64,000 nt of DNA from Sphingobacterium hotanense (GCF_008274825.1 NZ_CP030848.1:1364001-1428000), one strand, 5' to 3'; counted from the stretch's first letter, positions 1 to 10,278 are shown. Notes: generated by a model from the letters alone, not told the origin. Translations and numbers: made by a program.

Positions 1-1
1 T

Positions 2-1135
2 GACTGGATTCCAGCACACGTACATATTGGTGCATTAGGATGGAACGGTTTCATGACTTTCGCAATCCTTTACTGGTTGTTCCCAAGAATTTATAGAACA
101 AACCTTTACTCTAAGAAATTGGCGAATACGCACTTCTGGATCGGTACATTAGGTATCTTATTCTACGCAATCCCGATGTACTGGGCGGCTGTAGTTCAAG
201 GTTTAATGTGGAAAGACTTTACTCCAGAGGGTGTATTGAAATACCCTAACTTCTTAGCGACTACTTTAGAGATTTTACCAATGCACATGATGCGTGCAGC
301 AGGTGGAGCGATGTATTTAGTAGGGGTTATATTAATGACCTACAACTTAATCAAAACTGTAAAACAAGGTAAACTAGTAGCAAACGAAGCTGCTGAAGCA
401 CCAGCTTTAGAGCCAGTACATACAACAGAACGTTCACAACACCGTCGTTTAGAGCGCAAGCCACTATTATTCTTAGTGATGGCTTTGATCGCAATCTTGA
501 TTGGTGGTATCGTGGAAATGATTCCAACGTTTACAGTAAGTAGCAACGTTCCAAAAATCAGTTCTGTAAAACCATATACAGCATTAGAATTACAAGGTCG
601 CGACTTATATATCCGCGAGGGTTGTGTGAACTGTCACTCGCAAACTATTCGTCCATTCCGTTCGGAAACAGCACGTTACGGTGAATATAGTAAAGCCGGT
701 GAGTTCGTTTATGACCGTCCATTCTTATGGGGATCAAAACGTACAGGACCAGATTTGCACCGTATCGGTGGTAAATATCCTCACAAATGGCACTATGACC
801 ACATGTTAGATCCAACAATCACTTCACCAGGTAGTATCATGCCTCAGTATCCATGGTTAATTAGCCAAGATATCGAAACTAAATACTTAACTGGTAAGAT
901 GAAAGTGATGCGTAATCTAGGCGTTCCATACACGGATGCAGAGATTAATAACGCGGTTGAAGATTCGGAAAAACAAGCACTAGAAATTGTGAAAGATCTA
1001 GCTGCCAACCAAGTGGAAGTAGAACCGAACAAAGAGATCGTTGCGATGATTGCTTACTTACAGCGCTTAGGTACCGATATTAAATCTGCACCAAAAGCTG
1101 ATAACGAAGCTGCAACGATAGATAACAATAACTAA
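2..1135 (+). CDS. ccoNO: cbb3-type cytochrome c oxidase, fused CcoN-CcoO (3' part)
   Basis: The reading frame is open from base 2, so the gene starts left of the window. The first part reads as the end of CcoN, the haem-copper catalytic subunit, with an AHVHIG segment and two hydrophobic helices. A charged linker follows around bases 370-450, then a new membrane anchor (about 460-530) and a CcoO-type monohaem cytochrome c domain. Its haem site CVNCH lies at 623-637, with a candidate axial Met in SIMPQYPW. In many Bacteroidota CcoN and CcoO are one polypeptide, and no stop or start separates them here. It reduces O2 at the inner membrane using electrons from cytochrome c. It heads the operon visible here. 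Confidence 0.93.
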   Translation, partial: DWIPAHVHIGALGWNGFMTFAILYWLFPRIYRTNLYSKKLANTHFWIGTLGILFYAIPMYWAAVVQGLMWKDFTPEGVLKYPNFLATTLEILPMHMMRAAGGAMYLVGVILMTYNLIKTVKQGKLVANEAAEAPALEPVHTTERSQHRRLERKPLLFLVMALIAILIGGIVEMIPTFTVSSNVPKISSVKPYTALELQGRDLYIREGCVNCHSQTIRPFRSETARYGEYSKAGEFVYDRPFLWGSKRTGPDLHRIGGKYPHKWHYDHMLDPTITSPGSIMPQYPWLISQDIETKYLTGKMKVMRNLGVPYTDAEINNAVEDSEKQALEIVKDLAANQVEVEPNKEIVAMIAYLQRLGTDIKSAPKADNEAATIDNNN

Positions 1136-1160
1136 TAGCTAACATAGAAAAAGAAAGATT

Positions 1161-1346
1161 ATGTTTAAGCAGATAACAAATTTACACGGGGACGAGATTT
1201 ACTTGATCGTCTCCTTATGTATCTTCCTTAGCTTTTTTATCCTAGTGAGTGTCATGTTATTCACCATGAAGAAAAACTTTGTGGACTATATGAAGGAATT
1301 GCCATTGGAGGATACTGAGCGCGAATTAGACAAATTACCCGAATAG
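1161..1346 (+). CDS. ccoQ: CcoQ-like small cbb3 oxidase subunit
   Basis: A 61-residue protein with one membrane helix (about residues 13-35) and a short charged tail. It sits between ccoNO and ccoP, 25 bases after the former and 9 bases before the latter. An AAAGA purine tract precedes the ATG. The size, single helix and position match CcoQ/FixQ, which stabilises the assembled oxidase. These subunits are poorly conserved, so the call rests mostly on context. Confidence 0.8.
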   Translation: MFKQITNLHGDEIYLIVSLCIFLSFFILVSVMLFTMKKNFVDYMKELPLEDTERELDKLPE

Positions 1347-1355
1347 ACAAGACCT

Positions 1356-2276
1356 ATGATTTCTATGATATTACAAGACACTGTTGCTACAGAAGTTGCA
1401 GCAGCAGCACCACAGACGTTTGGAACGGGAAATTTATATAATGATATTTTCTATATCGTCGTATTCATCGTATTGATCGCGGTTTTATTTGCAGCCATTA
1501 CGATCAACAAGGCCCTGCGCACGATGTTGAAAGTGACGATGCCAGATGTTGTACAAGAAGAAGCTCGCCTAAAAGCAGAGCGAAAAGCTTCAAGCCAATC
1601 AGCTTGGGCTAGAAGATGGAATCACTTCATCGGTTTAAAACCTATCGAACAAGAAGAGTCTTTGAAGATCGAAGATCACGAGTACGATGGTATTGCTGAG
1701 TTGAATAATCCTATTCCATTATGGTTCAACGCGTTATTTTACTCTACAGTTGTATTCGCGGTAGTTTATATTTTGATCTACCACGTATTTGGTGGACTGA
1801 ACCAAGATCAGGAATACGAACGTGAGATGGCACAGGCAGAGATTGAGAAGGCCGAATTTTTATCCAAATCAGCAAATGCATTTGATGAGAACACCGTAGA
1901 GATTGATGCTACCGGTACGTTAGCAGCGAACGGTAAGGCGATATTTGCAGCAAATTGTCAAGCATGTCACGGACAAGCGGGTGAAGGAACAATCGGTCCA
2001 AACCTAACCGATAGATTCTGGATACACGGTGGAGAGATTAAAGACATCTTCAAAACTGTAAAATACGGTGTGCCAGATAAAGGGATGGTTCCTTGGGAAC
2101 AAACATTAACTCCAGCACAGATTGCTGAGGTAAGTAACTACATCGTCACATTGCGTGATACCAAACCTGCGAATCCAAAAGCAGCCGAGGGTGTTGAAGT
2201 AGCAAGCTACCAAGCAGAAGGCGGAGCAGCTGAACCTGCAGCAGCAACAGACAGCACTGCAACAGCAACTAATTAA
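1356..2276 (+). CDS. ccoP: cbb3 oxidase subunit CcoP, membrane cytochrome c
   Basis: CcoP passes electrons from soluble cytochrome c into the oxidase. This 306-residue copy has an N-terminal helix (about 25-48), a charged cytoplasmic stretch, a second helix (about 128-150) after NPIPLWFNALF, and one periplasmic cytochrome c domain with haem motif CQACH and a likely axial Met in KGMVPW. Many proteobacterial CcoP proteins carry two haems and this one shows one, as is common in Bacteroidota. The tail after about residue 275 is rich in Ala and Thr. ATG at 1365 is an alternative start. Confidence 0.92.
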   Translation: MISMILQDTVATEVAAAAPQTFGTGNLYNDIFYIVVFIVLIAVLFAAITINKALRTMLKVTMPDVVQEEARLKAERKASSQSAWARRWNHFIGLKPIEQEESLKIEDHEYDGIAELNNPIPLWFNALFYSTVVFAVVYILIYHVFGGLNQDQEYEREMAQAEIEKAEFLSKSANAFDENTVEIDATGTLAANGKAIFAANCQACHGQAGEGTIGPNLTDRFWIHGGEIKDIFKTVKYGVPDKGMVPWEQTLTPAQIAEVSNYIVTLRDTKPANPKAAEGVEVASYQAEGGAAEPAAATDSTATATN

Positions 2277-2294
2277 ATTAAATAATACAATACC

Positions 2295-3692
2295 ATGGAA
2301 ATAGCAGCAAAGGGGAATGAGAATACTAACCAACCAGAAAAATCTAAAAGAAAGTGGGTTTATGCTAAGAAGCCTGCCGGGAAGCTTTATAATTATCGAC
2401 AGGTTGTTGGTTACTCTTTGCTGCTGTTTCTTTTTGCAGCTCCATTTATCAAGATAAATGGAAATCCGTTCTTGATGTTTAACATCGTAGAACGTAAATT
2501 CTCCATCTTTGGGAATATTTTCTTGCCGCAGGATATGCACATCTTCCTTTTCGGGATGTTGATCATTATGGTCTGTATTGTGTTGTTTACTGCAGTATAT
2601 GGTCGCGTTTGGTGTGGCTGGACCTGTCCTCAAACGATCTTTATGGAACTCATATTCCGTAGGATCGAATACTTTATCGAAGGCGATTGGAATCAGCAGA
2701 AGAAAAGAAACGAAGGGCCAGATACGGATGCAAAAGCATGGCGGAAGATATTGAAGCATGCCGTCTTTATAACGGTCTCCTTCATTATCGCCAACTTATT
2801 CTTGGCATATATAATAGGTGTGGACGCGTTGTTCAAGATTATTACAGATCCTGTTGATCAACATATCGCTGGTTTTATCTCCATTTGGGCCTTTACCTTT
2901 GTCTTTTACTTTGTATTCGCTTATGTTCGCGAGATCGTTTGTACACGTATTTGTCCTTACGGACGTTTGCAAGGTGTGCTATTAGACGAAAACTCAGTTA
3001 CTGTAGCTTATAATGTAGCAAGAGGGGAGCCTAGAGGTAAGATTCGCAAGAACAGCGATGTGGTTACTGGAGATTGTATTGACTGTAACCTATGTGTACA
3101 TGTTTGTCCTACCGGTATTGATATCCGCAAGGGAACGCAGTTGGAATGTGTTTCTTGTACTGCTTGTATCGACGCTTGTGATGCTGTTATGGATAAGATC
3201 CATAAGCCTAAACGTCTGATTGGTTTCTATACGCAGGCAGAAGCGGATGGTAAAGCAACGGTGCAAGATGGTAAAAAGAGAAATACCAGAGCAATTGTAT
3301 ATTCATGTATTTTGCTCGTATTAATGGGTATCTTTACTGCGATGATCTTTAGCCGTACCGATGTCGACGGTCGATTATTGAGAGCAAAAGGAAGTACCTA
3401 TCAGTTCCGTGATGATGGAACAGTAACGAATCTATATTCTTTAGAGTTAATCAATAAAACCACGAGGGATATTGATTACGAGCTGGTAAGCGAAGATAAG
3501 GACGTAGAGATTCAAATCGTAAACCCGATTTCGCATCTAACGCGCGAAGGCAATGCTAAGTTAAGCTTGTTCTTGATTGCGAAGAAATCGAATATCAAGG
3601 AATACAAAACAAATATTAAATTGAATGTTGTGGCAGACGGTGAAGTGATTGAAACAATGAAGACAACCTTTATTGCTCCGCCAGCGAAATAA
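2295..3692 (+). CDS. ccoG: CcoG/FixG/RdxA-type 4Fe-4S membrane protein
   Basis: A 465-residue cbb3 oxidase accessory protein. Several membrane helices occupy the first 230 residues. Two ferredoxin-like cysteine clusters follow (CIDCNLCVHVCP and CVSCTACIDAC), then another helix (about 335-355) and a periplasmic Ig-like C-terminal domain. CcoG proteins are linked to copper reduction during maturation of the CuB centre. It lies 18 bases after ccoP, so co-transcription with the structural genes is likely. Length and motif order are normal for the family. Confidence 0.92.
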   Translation: MEIAAKGNENTNQPEKSKRKWVYAKKPAGKLYNYRQVVGYSLLLFLFAAPFIKINGNPFLMFNIVERKFSIFGNIFLPQDMHIFLFGMLIIMVCIVLFTAVYGRVWCGWTCPQTIFMELIFRRIEYFIEGDWNQQKKRNEGPDTDAKAWRKILKHAVFITVSFIIANLFLAYIIGVDALFKIITDPVDQHIAGFISIWAFTFVFYFVFAYVREIVCTRICPYGRLQGVLLDENSVTVAYNVARGEPRGKIRKNSDVVTGDCIDCNLCVHVCPTGIDIRKGTQLECVSCTACIDACDAVMDKIHKPKRLIGFYTQAEADGKATVQDGKKRNTRAIVYSCILLVLMGIFTAMIFSRTDVDGRLLRAKGSTYQFRDDGTVTNLYSLELINKTTRDIDYELVSEDKDVEIQIVNPISHLTREGNAKLSLFLIAKKSNIKEYKTNIKLNVVADGEVIETMKTTFIAPPAK

Positions 3693-3771
3693 AACTTTCA
3701 TGTTTCCAGTAGCATCCGCAAGAATGAGAATACTTGGAGGCTGTTGAAAACACACACTTACAAACAAAGGA

Positions 3772-4194
3772 ATGAACTGGGGATATAAAATTGTATTTGG
3801 ATTAGGGGCATTTGTGCTCTTCATCGTGGGCTTAGCCATCTATATGGTTTCAAACGATACAGATACGCTGGAAGATGATGATTATTACGAACGCAGTCTG
3901 AATTACGATGAAACATATCGTAAGAAAGAGAACTTGAATAATAATCACGCAAAACCGACGATACGGATTAGTCAGGATACATTGCTGATCAAATTCATAT
4001 CGGCGGATAATAAGGGGCAGCTTCATTTTAAGCGTCCTGATGATAATAAGCTGGATGTTTCGCTCCCCTTCGCGACAACGACCGACCTATTCAAATTACC
4101 ATTGAGTACCTTTAAGAAAGGTAACTGGAATTTGGAAATCGATTGGAAAAGTGGTGCTGATAGCTATTTAGTCGATCAACACGTTTACTATTAA
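3772..4194 (+). CDS. FixH/CcoH-like oxidase assembly protein
   Basis: A 140-residue protein with one N-terminal membrane helix (about 7-27) and a soluble periplasmic domain. An AAAGGA tract lies just before the ATG. The position directly after ccoG and the single-anchor layout match the FixH family, needed for stable cbb3 oxidase assembly. Sequence conservation in this family is weak, so the call depends partly on the operon. It is followed after 3 bases by the next gene, which suggests translational coupling. Confidence 0.78.
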   Translation: MNWGYKIVFGLGAFVLFIVGLAIYMVSNDTDTLEDDDYYERSLNYDETYRKKENLNNNHAKPTIRISQDTLLIKFISADNKGQLHFKRPDDNKLDVSLPFATTTDLFKLPLSTFKKGNWNLEIDWKSGADSYLVDQHVYY

Positions 4195-4197
4195 CAA

Positions 4198-4890
4198 ATG
4201 ACTTACCATTATCTTGCATTCTTTATGGGCCTTTTGGGCAGTATTCACTGCGCAGTTATGTGCGGTCCTCTACTGATTGCAATTCAAGGTGGGCATCAAA
4301 TTTCCTGGAAAACAACCTTCAATAAGCTGATTTACCAGCTTGGCCGCATTCTGACTTATGGAATGTTGGGCTTAATTTTAGGTTTATTGGGGAATGCTGC
4401 AGCGATACAGGGTTGGCAGCAGATATTTAGTCTGGTTACTGGTATTATATTAACTGCATTGGGCTTGTTCTACATTTTTGGAAAAAGTTCCAAGCAATTG
4501 GCAAGCTTTCAAACCAAAGCAATTCAGCCTTTTGCTAAGTTTATGGGGAAATGGCTCTACCGTCCTGGCGGCAGTTTTGTTGCAGGCGTTCTCAATGGAG
4601 TCTTGCCCTGCGGGATGGTGTATATGGCTTTGGCATCTGCCGTGAATGCGAGTTCTCTTGAAAACAGCTTTATGTTTATGGTGCTGTTCGGATTAGGGAC
4701 ATTACCTTTATTATTACTATTCTCTTTCGTTGGCAATTTTCCAAGAAAGATCTTCAAAAAGGGATTCACTACTGTGTTACCCATACTCTTTATCCTGATG
4801 GGGGTCTGGTTTATCCTACGTGGTGCAAATCTAGATATTCCCTATTTATCGCCATTATTGCATGTCGACGGCGCAATGAATTGCGCATAA
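4198..4890 (+). CDS. TauE/SafE-like (DsbD_2) membrane protein
   Basis: A 230-residue protein of about six membrane helices. The first helix carries GSIHCAVMCGP and the fourth carries NGVLPCGMVY. These are the paired Cys-containing motifs typical of the cytochrome-biogenesis/sulfite-exporter-like proteins found at the end of cco operons. Such proteins are thought to handle copper or thiols for oxidase maturation, but the substrate is not established. It closes the cco operon here. The paired Cys in opposite helices resemble the DsbD transmembrane core, so electron transfer is an alternative role. Confidence 0.8.
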   Translation: MTYHYLAFFMGLLGSIHCAVMCGPLLIAIQGGHQISWKTTFNKLIYQLGRILTYGMLGLILGLLGNAAAIQGWQQIFSLVTGIILTALGLFYIFGKSSKQLASFQTKAIQPFAKFMGKWLYRPGGSFVAGVLNGVLPCGMVYMALASAVNASSLENSFMFMVLFGLGTLPLLLLFSFVGNFPRKIFKKGFTTVLPILFILMGVWFILRGANLDIPYLSPLLHVDGAMNCA

Positions 4891-5052
4891 TCTATACTGC
4901 TTTCCTACTTCTTTACTGTTTAAAAGAGTATATACCTAGCGTATATTTCCGCTATTGCTATTTCTTTTCTATCTTGCTCTTGTTCCTCAAACTTTTGGTT
5001 AGAAGTATGGTTGTATAGAGAGGACATCTTTTACAGTACTTTTTCTATCGAT

Positions 5053-6525
5053 ATGACTGAATATTTACAGCCTATAATACAGTTTTTTGAACAATGGGGA
5101 TGGATTCCCTCTTCGATTATTTACCTAGGCGTTATCATCACGATTCTTATCGAGAATAGAAACCCAACCAAGACTATCTCTTGGGTCATGGTAATTGTCT
5201 TCCTTCCTCTTGTCGGGGTTATTCTTTATTATTTATTCGGACAAAAGTTTTCTAAAGTCAAGAAACTTAAGCGTATCAATCAGGAGCAGTCGCTCCGGCT
5301 GAAGAAAGAGTTTAAGCGATTAGAGCCATTGATGGCTTGGTCTATACAGAATATCCATAATAAGATTGGGGATTTTGCTCGTGTTTATTCTTATTTAAAA
5401 AATGAACGCCTTTCATCACCTACGCTGAATAATGAGGTGACGCTGTTGGTCAATGGGGAAGAGAAATTTAAATATTTCTTAGAATCATTAGAAAGTGCAA
5501 CACATTCCATCCATATGGAATATTACATCTTCGACCTCGATGATATAGGAACAAAAGTGCTGAATATCCTCGAACAAAAGGCTACAGCCGGATTGAAGGT
5601 GCGTTTGATTGTCGATAGTTTCGGGTCGCCGCAATTAGTACGTCACATGCGTAAGATGCGAGGTAAAACGAATATTGAATTCCAAGCATTTCTACCTGTG
5701 ACATTTACTTCCTTAGCCAATAGTAATTACCGTAATCACCGTAAGATTGCTGTGATTGATGGTTACATTGCATATATCGGTGGAATCAACATTTCGGACC
5801 GCTATATTAATCCAAATGGGTTTGGACTTTACTGGCGAGATACTTCCGTTAAAGTAGTGGGGAATGCCGGAACAATGTTCCAAATCAGTTTTTGGAATTC
5901 GTGGAATCAAACCGACGGAGATCCTTTCGATTTACAAGATGGCTACCTGCGGGATATGCCTGTAGTTGCCGAGCAACTGAGTGCTGTTGCATTGGTATCA
6001 AGCGACCCCGGATCGTTAGGGCCTTTTAATATGGAGGCGCTGTTGTTAAGTATCGGCGAAGCCAATGAAAGCATCAAGTTATGTACTCCCTATTTTATTC
6101 CTTCAGAGGAGTTAGCTACCGCGTTGAAGACTGCCGCTGGAGCGGGTGTTGATGTGGAATTGATGATCCCATCAACCGGCGACTCTTGGATTGTGCAACA
6201 TGCATCTTTTTCATTCTTGAAACCTTTACTTGAACGTGGAGTCAAGGTATATCTTTATGAGAAGGGATTCTTACATGCTAAGACAGCAGTAATCGACGGC
6301 AAGATAGCTTATGTGGGGACTGTGAACTTAGATTTCCGTAGTTTCTACATCAATTATGAGGTAGCGACCGTAATTTCTAATAAGGCCTTCTGCGCCCAAA
6401 TGGACGAACAGTTTGAAATAGATAAGAAAGAATGTTCCGTTGTGACCCTAAAAGATTGGAAAAGAAGAAAGGCTTGGAAACGTGGAATAGACTCACTATG
6501 CCGCTTGCTTGCCCCTTTATTATAG
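5053..6525 (+). CDS. cls: cardiolipin synthase, phospholipase D family
   Basis: It condenses phosphatidylglycerol into cardiolipin at the inner membrane. Two N-terminal membrane helices form the PLDc_N region. Two HKD catalytic motifs follow, HRKIAVID in the middle and HAKTAVID near the C-terminus, as in ClsA-type enzymes of about 480-500 residues. I place the start at the ATG at 5053; an in-frame TTG at 5011 would add 14 residues with no family similarity. It is separated from the cco operon by about 160 bases. Confidence 0.93.
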   Translation: MTEYLQPIIQFFEQWGWIPSSIIYLGVIITILIENRNPTKTISWVMVIVFLPLVGVILYYLFGQKFSKVKKLKRINQEQSLRLKKEFKRLEPLMAWSIQNIHNKIGDFARVYSYLKNERLSSPTLNNEVTLLVNGEEKFKYFLESLESATHSIHMEYYIFDLDDIGTKVLNILEQKATAGLKVRLIVDSFGSPQLVRHMRKMRGKTNIEFQAFLPVTFTSLANSNYRNHRKIAVIDGYIAYIGGINISDRYINPNGFGLYWRDTSVKVVGNAGTMFQISFWNSWNQTDGDPFDLQDGYLRDMPVVAEQLSAVALVSSDPGSLGPFNMEALLLSIGEANESIKLCTPYFIPSEELATALKTAAGAGVDVELMIPSTGDSWIVQHASFSFLKPLLERGVKVYLYEKGFLHAKTAVIDGKIAYVGTVNLDFRSFYINYEVATVISNKAFCAQMDEQFEIDKKECSVVTLKDWKRRKAWKRGIDSLCRLLAPLL

Positions 6526-6609
6526 CTTAAGCATTGTTAAATTTCGTGATTCATGGCGTTCTTCTCCAAAAATTAGATATATTTAGCTTTTTGAAAAACT
6601 GAAGAATCG

Positions 6610-9318
6610 ATGAGCAAAATAAATCGCATACTTTTCACAATTCTAATACTTTTAGCTGTCTCCAATTTCTCGAAAGCCCAAGAAAAACCCGCCATCCCGA
6701 TAAATACTGCGGTGGAGAATGTGCAAAAGTTCTTTACAGTCTATCCAGTAGAAAAAATTCACCTACATTTCGACAAACCTTATTACGCAGTAGGGGATAC
6801 GCTATGGTTCAAAACCTATTTGAATACTAACCTATTTAATTACGACCCGAGTAAGGTCGCTTATATAGAGATTCTTAATAGTCGTGATTCCTTAATGCAA
6901 ACTCTTCGTGTGCCACTGAAGGATGGTGCTGGAAAAGGTCAATTAGTATTAGACCCGCAGTTCTGGTCGCAGGACAACTATAGGGTCCGCGCTTACACCA
7001 AATGGATGATGAACTTTGATATGGGATACTTTTATAATAAGGTAATTCCAATCGGAGATGCAATTAATAAGAAATTAGGATCAGACGTAAGCTTTGAACC
7101 AGATGGCAATAAAACCAAAGCCATTCTGCAATTCCGTGATCGACAAGGACAGCTATTAAGTCGTAAAAAGCTAAGTTGGGAAGCCAACGATGGTTGGGAT
7201 CCTTTTGATAAAGGCAAAGGCGAAACTGATGCTCTAGGTCGTGTCGTTGTCAGTTTATCTAACAAAGAGAAAGAGAAATTTAAGAACGGACGCTTAGTTG
7301 TCAAACTTGAAGATGGGGAGACCTTAGTCGGACAATATCCATTACGTAACGCCATATGGGAGGCCGATGTGCAATTCTTTCCGGAAGGAGGTGATTTAAT
7401 ATCGGGTATCTCAAAGAAAGTAGCTTTCAAAGCAGTCAGTTCGACTGGTCTCGGTCTAAAAGTAAAAGGTAAGATTATCGATAGCAAAAAGCAAGAAGTT
7501 GCAAGTTTTGAGGACCTTGGACTAGGAATGGGATCTTTTAATCTTGTACCTGTTAGTGGAGAGAGTTACAAAGCTATGGTAACTTTTGAGAATGGAGAAC
7601 AAAAAACATTCGACTTACCAGCCGTTGTAGATAATAAAGTCAACGTCGTATTTGCAAAACAAGAAGGCGAGTTTATCAACCTAGGCATTGTTACGAATGA
7701 TAGCCATTTCCAAGCCGTTCAGAACAAACCATTCTATGTTTTCGGGCAGCTGAACGGTCATTTAGTATATGCTGCCCAAGCTTCGATGAAGAGTGCGGCG
7801 GTATCAATTCGTATTCCTATCAAGGAACTTCCGAACGGGATTGTCCAGATAACCCTACTTTCACCAGATGGAGAGCCGCTTTCGGAACGCCTTGTATTTA
7901 TACAGCCGCAAAAACTAATCGATATACAAGTAAAAACCGATAAGGATAGTTACGCTCGTAAAGACTTAGTGAAAATGAAGCTAAATGTGAATAGTCCAGT
8001 TGATAGCTTAATCGGAAACTATTCTGTCTCTGTAATCGATGAATCGAAGGTGCCGTTTAATGATGACAATGATAGAACGATCGTTAGCAGTATGTTGCTT
8101 ACGTCCGATCTAAAAGGCTATGTGGAGAAACCGAATTACTATTTCAATGAGAAGAATACCAATCGTTTAGACGCTTTGGATGCATTGATGATGACACAAG
8201 GTTTCAGACGTTTTGATTATAAAGAATTGGTGCAAGGAAAGCTTCCTCAGGTACGTTTTATGCCTGAGCAGGGTATTACTTTGAGCGGTATATTACGCTT
8301 AAACACTGGTCGTCCGCAGCCGAATGGAGGTTTATTGTTGACAATTCCAGGCGCGGCCGTTAAGAAAGACACTTACACTGATAAGAACGGTGTGTTCAAG
8401 TTTGAGAATCTTGTATTCCAAGATTCGTTGAAAGCAACCATCAACGCTAGAGGAAACGACAATTTCCGTAACCTTGTTATTAATATGGATCAGACATTCT
8501 ATCCAGAAGTTGATCAGAATAGTCCATACTTCAGTGCAGGTATCCAGAACATCGACCAGAATATGTCTGCATATTTAGATAACAGTAAAAAGGAATTCCG
8601 TACTTCCATCTTGATTGATGAGGTAGTCGTGACAGCGACGCAAGAGAAGAAGCAATCGAGTAAAGATTTCTCTGCGCTATCCGGATTATCTATGCCAGAT
8701 CACCGAATCGAAGGTAGTCGATTACAGGGATGTAACGTATTGAGCATGTGTTTAAATACTTTGCTTACGGGTATTACGTATGATGTCAATACCTTGAAAT
8801 ACTATGTCACACGTAACTACAACCAAGGAAGCCGCGTTCCGGTGCAGTTCTTCTTGAACGGGATGCCGATTGATGAACCATCTTTAAACTCCATAACTAT
8901 ACCTGAAATCGAAGGCATTGAGATCTTCTTGCGAGATGATTTAGGAACTGTTCGCAACATCTACCAAAACGATGGTGTTGTGTCTATCATCACGAAGAAG
9001 GAGAAGAAGCAGCCTCGTATGACAGCAGCGCAGATTGAAGCCATGCTTCCGAAGTCCAATGTCGTAGAATTACATCCATTGGGATACGTGAAACAACGCG
9101 CTTTCTACACGCCGAAATATGCTACACCGGAGAGCAAGAATACCAACGATTACAGAACAACCGTTTACTGGAATCCTGAAATCAGAGTAGAAAAGAATGG
9201 AGAAATAGACCTGGAATTCTTCAATGCTGATGGTACTGGTAAGTACAAGGTGGTTGTCGAAGGAAACGATATACAAGGTAATGTGGGCCGAAAGGTTTAC
9301 TATTACAATGTTAAATAG
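6610..9318 (+). CDS. secreted MG2-like / plug-domain surface protein
   Basis: A 902-residue protein with a signal peptide ending near FSKAQ. The N-terminal segment (VEKIHLHFDKPYYAVGDTLW) resembles the MG2 macroglobulin-like fold. A carboxypeptidase-regulatory-like Ig domain (around 555-605, GITLSGILRLNTGRPQPNGG) follows, then a TonB-receptor plug-like domain (about 690-800) with VPVQFFLNGMPIDEPSLNSI. No C-terminal beta-barrel is evident, so it is probably not a transporter by itself. Proteins of this build are common in Sphingobacteriaceae and their function is not known. It stands alone, flanked upstream by cls and downstream by a terminator. Confidence 0.82.
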   Translation: MSKINRILFTILILLAVSNFSKAQEKPAIPINTAVENVQKFFTVYPVEKIHLHFDKPYYAVGDTLWFKTYLNTNLFNYDPSKVAYIEILNSRDSLMQTLRVPLKDGAGKGQLVLDPQFWSQDNYRVRAYTKWMMNFDMGYFYNKVIPIGDAINKKLGSDVSFEPDGNKTKAILQFRDRQGQLLSRKKLSWEANDGWDPFDKGKGETDALGRVVVSLSNKEKEKFKNGRLVVKLEDGETLVGQYPLRNAIWEADVQFFPEGGDLISGISKKVAFKAVSSTGLGLKVKGKIIDSKKQEVASFEDLGLGMGSFNLVPVSGESYKAMVTFENGEQKTFDLPAVVDNKVNVVFAKQEGEFINLGIVTNDSHFQAVQNKPFYVFGQLNGHLVYAAQASMKSAAVSIRIPIKELPNGIVQITLLSPDGEPLSERLVFIQPQKLIDIQVKTDKDSYARKDLVKMKLNVNSPVDSLIGNYSVSVIDESKVPFNDDNDRTIVSSMLLTSDLKGYVEKPNYYFNEKNTNRLDALDALMMTQGFRRFDYKELVQGKLPQVRFMPEQGITLSGILRLNTGRPQPNGGLLLTIPGAAVKKDTYTDKNGVFKFENLVFQDSLKATINARGNDNFRNLVINMDQTFYPEVDQNSPYFSAGIQNIDQNMSAYLDNSKKEFRTSILIDEVVVTATQEKKQSSKDFSALSGLSMPDHRIEGSRLQGCNVLSMCLNTLLTGITYDVNTLKYYVTRNYNQGSRVPVQFFLNGMPIDEPSLNSITIPEIEGIEIFLRDDLGTVRNIYQNDGVVSIITKKEKKQPRMTAAQIEAMLPKSNVVELHPLGYVKQRAFYTPKYATPESKNTNDYRTTVYWNPEIRVEKNGEIDLEFFNADGTGKYKVVVEGNDIQGNVGRKVYYYNVK

Positions 9319-9361
9319 GATTAGATATAAGATATCATATATTAGATATTAGACATTGCAT

Positions 9362-9392
9362 AAAAGGTTCGAAGGCTACTTCGGACCTTTTT
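9362..9392 (+). terminator. bidirectional hairpin terminator
   Basis: The arms AAAAGGTTCGAAG and CTTCGGACCTTTTT pair with one G-U and flank a four-base loop. It lies between the convergent plug-domain gene and the DMT transporter gene. Confidence 0.8.
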
Positions 9393-9450
9393 GCATTCTA
9401 TAGCGATATGTTGATAAGATTTTTTAGCGTTATCCTATTCGTTATATGCG

Positions 9451-10278
9451 CTACTTTCTAATATTTAATATTACCGCTGCAAGGATTACCGCGATACCCA
9501 AAAGAGCATACTCACTAAATGTTTCCTGGAACAGAAAATATCCAAATACTAACGCATAGATTACACCTAAATAGTTTAAGCTGGCTACTTTGGCAAGATT
9601 AGCGCGCTGATAGGACAGCGTCATATAATACTGCGCTATTTGCGTAAAGATTCCGATCAGCAACAATATTGCCCAATCCCATCCTTGAGGATTTTCCCAA
9701 TGCATGAGCGTATAGACACCGACGAAGGGGAGGGTGATAAGTGGAAAATAAAAGATGATCACCAAGGGATGCTCGGAGGTCTTCAGTTTGGAGATGATAT
9801 TGTATGCAAGGCCGGCAAACAATGCCGCTGTTAACCCGATGATCAGGTCTAAAGTAGAGATCCTCGGGTCGAAGCCTTTCAACATGATGACTCCGGCAAT
9901 TGCCAATGCGAAATAAAGATAGCGGATAGGCTTGACGGGTTGCTTTACGATAAAGATTCCCAATATAGCCGTAAAGAAAGGAGAGAGGTAATTTATTGTC
10001 ACTGCGGAGGCGAGCGGAATATGCTGCAAGGTATAAAAGGAACCAACCAAACCAATACAACCAGCTACACCACGCAAAATCAACAGCGGTTTGTTGTTCC
10101 CAAATACAGGGATATGATCGCGCTTAAGAATAATGTACGACGCGACTAGGCTAAAGATGGATCGAAAGAAAACAACTTCGACCGTTGGAATATGAGACAC
10201 ATACTTCACACATACATTCATCAGCGCAAAAAATAGCCCTGCTAAAAGCATGTATTTAATACTATCTTTTTCTTCCAC
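9451..10278 (-). CDS. EamA/DMT-family transporter
   Basis: A 275-residue membrane protein with ten predicted helices in two EamA halves, the usual drug/metabolite transporter layout. The start is a GTG whose G overlaps the last base of the upstream TAG stop (TAGTG), giving tight coupling to the YihY-like gene. The likely role is export or import of a small metabolite; the substrate cannot be inferred. It is not closely similar to the second EamA gene at 22.7-23.6 kb. Confidence 0.85.
   Translation of the reverse strand: MEEKDSIKYMLLAGLFFALMNVCVKYVSHIPTVEVVFFRSIFSLVASYIILKRDHIPVFGNNKPLLILRGVAGCIGLVGSFYTLQHIPLASAVTINYLSPFFTAILGIFIVKQPVKPIRYLYFALAIAGVIMLKGFDPRISTLDLIIGLTAALFAGLAYNIISKLKTSEHPLVIIFYFPLITLPFVGVYTLMHWENPQGWDWAILLLIGIFTQIAQYYMTLSYQRANLAKVASLNYLGVIYALVFGYFLFQETFSEYALLGIAVILAAVILNIRK

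Noticed and set aside
2106..2759. 217-residue reverse-strand frame across ccoP/ccoG
   Set aside because: It is antisense to two well-supported genes and rich in Cys and Phe, as expected for a shadow frame.
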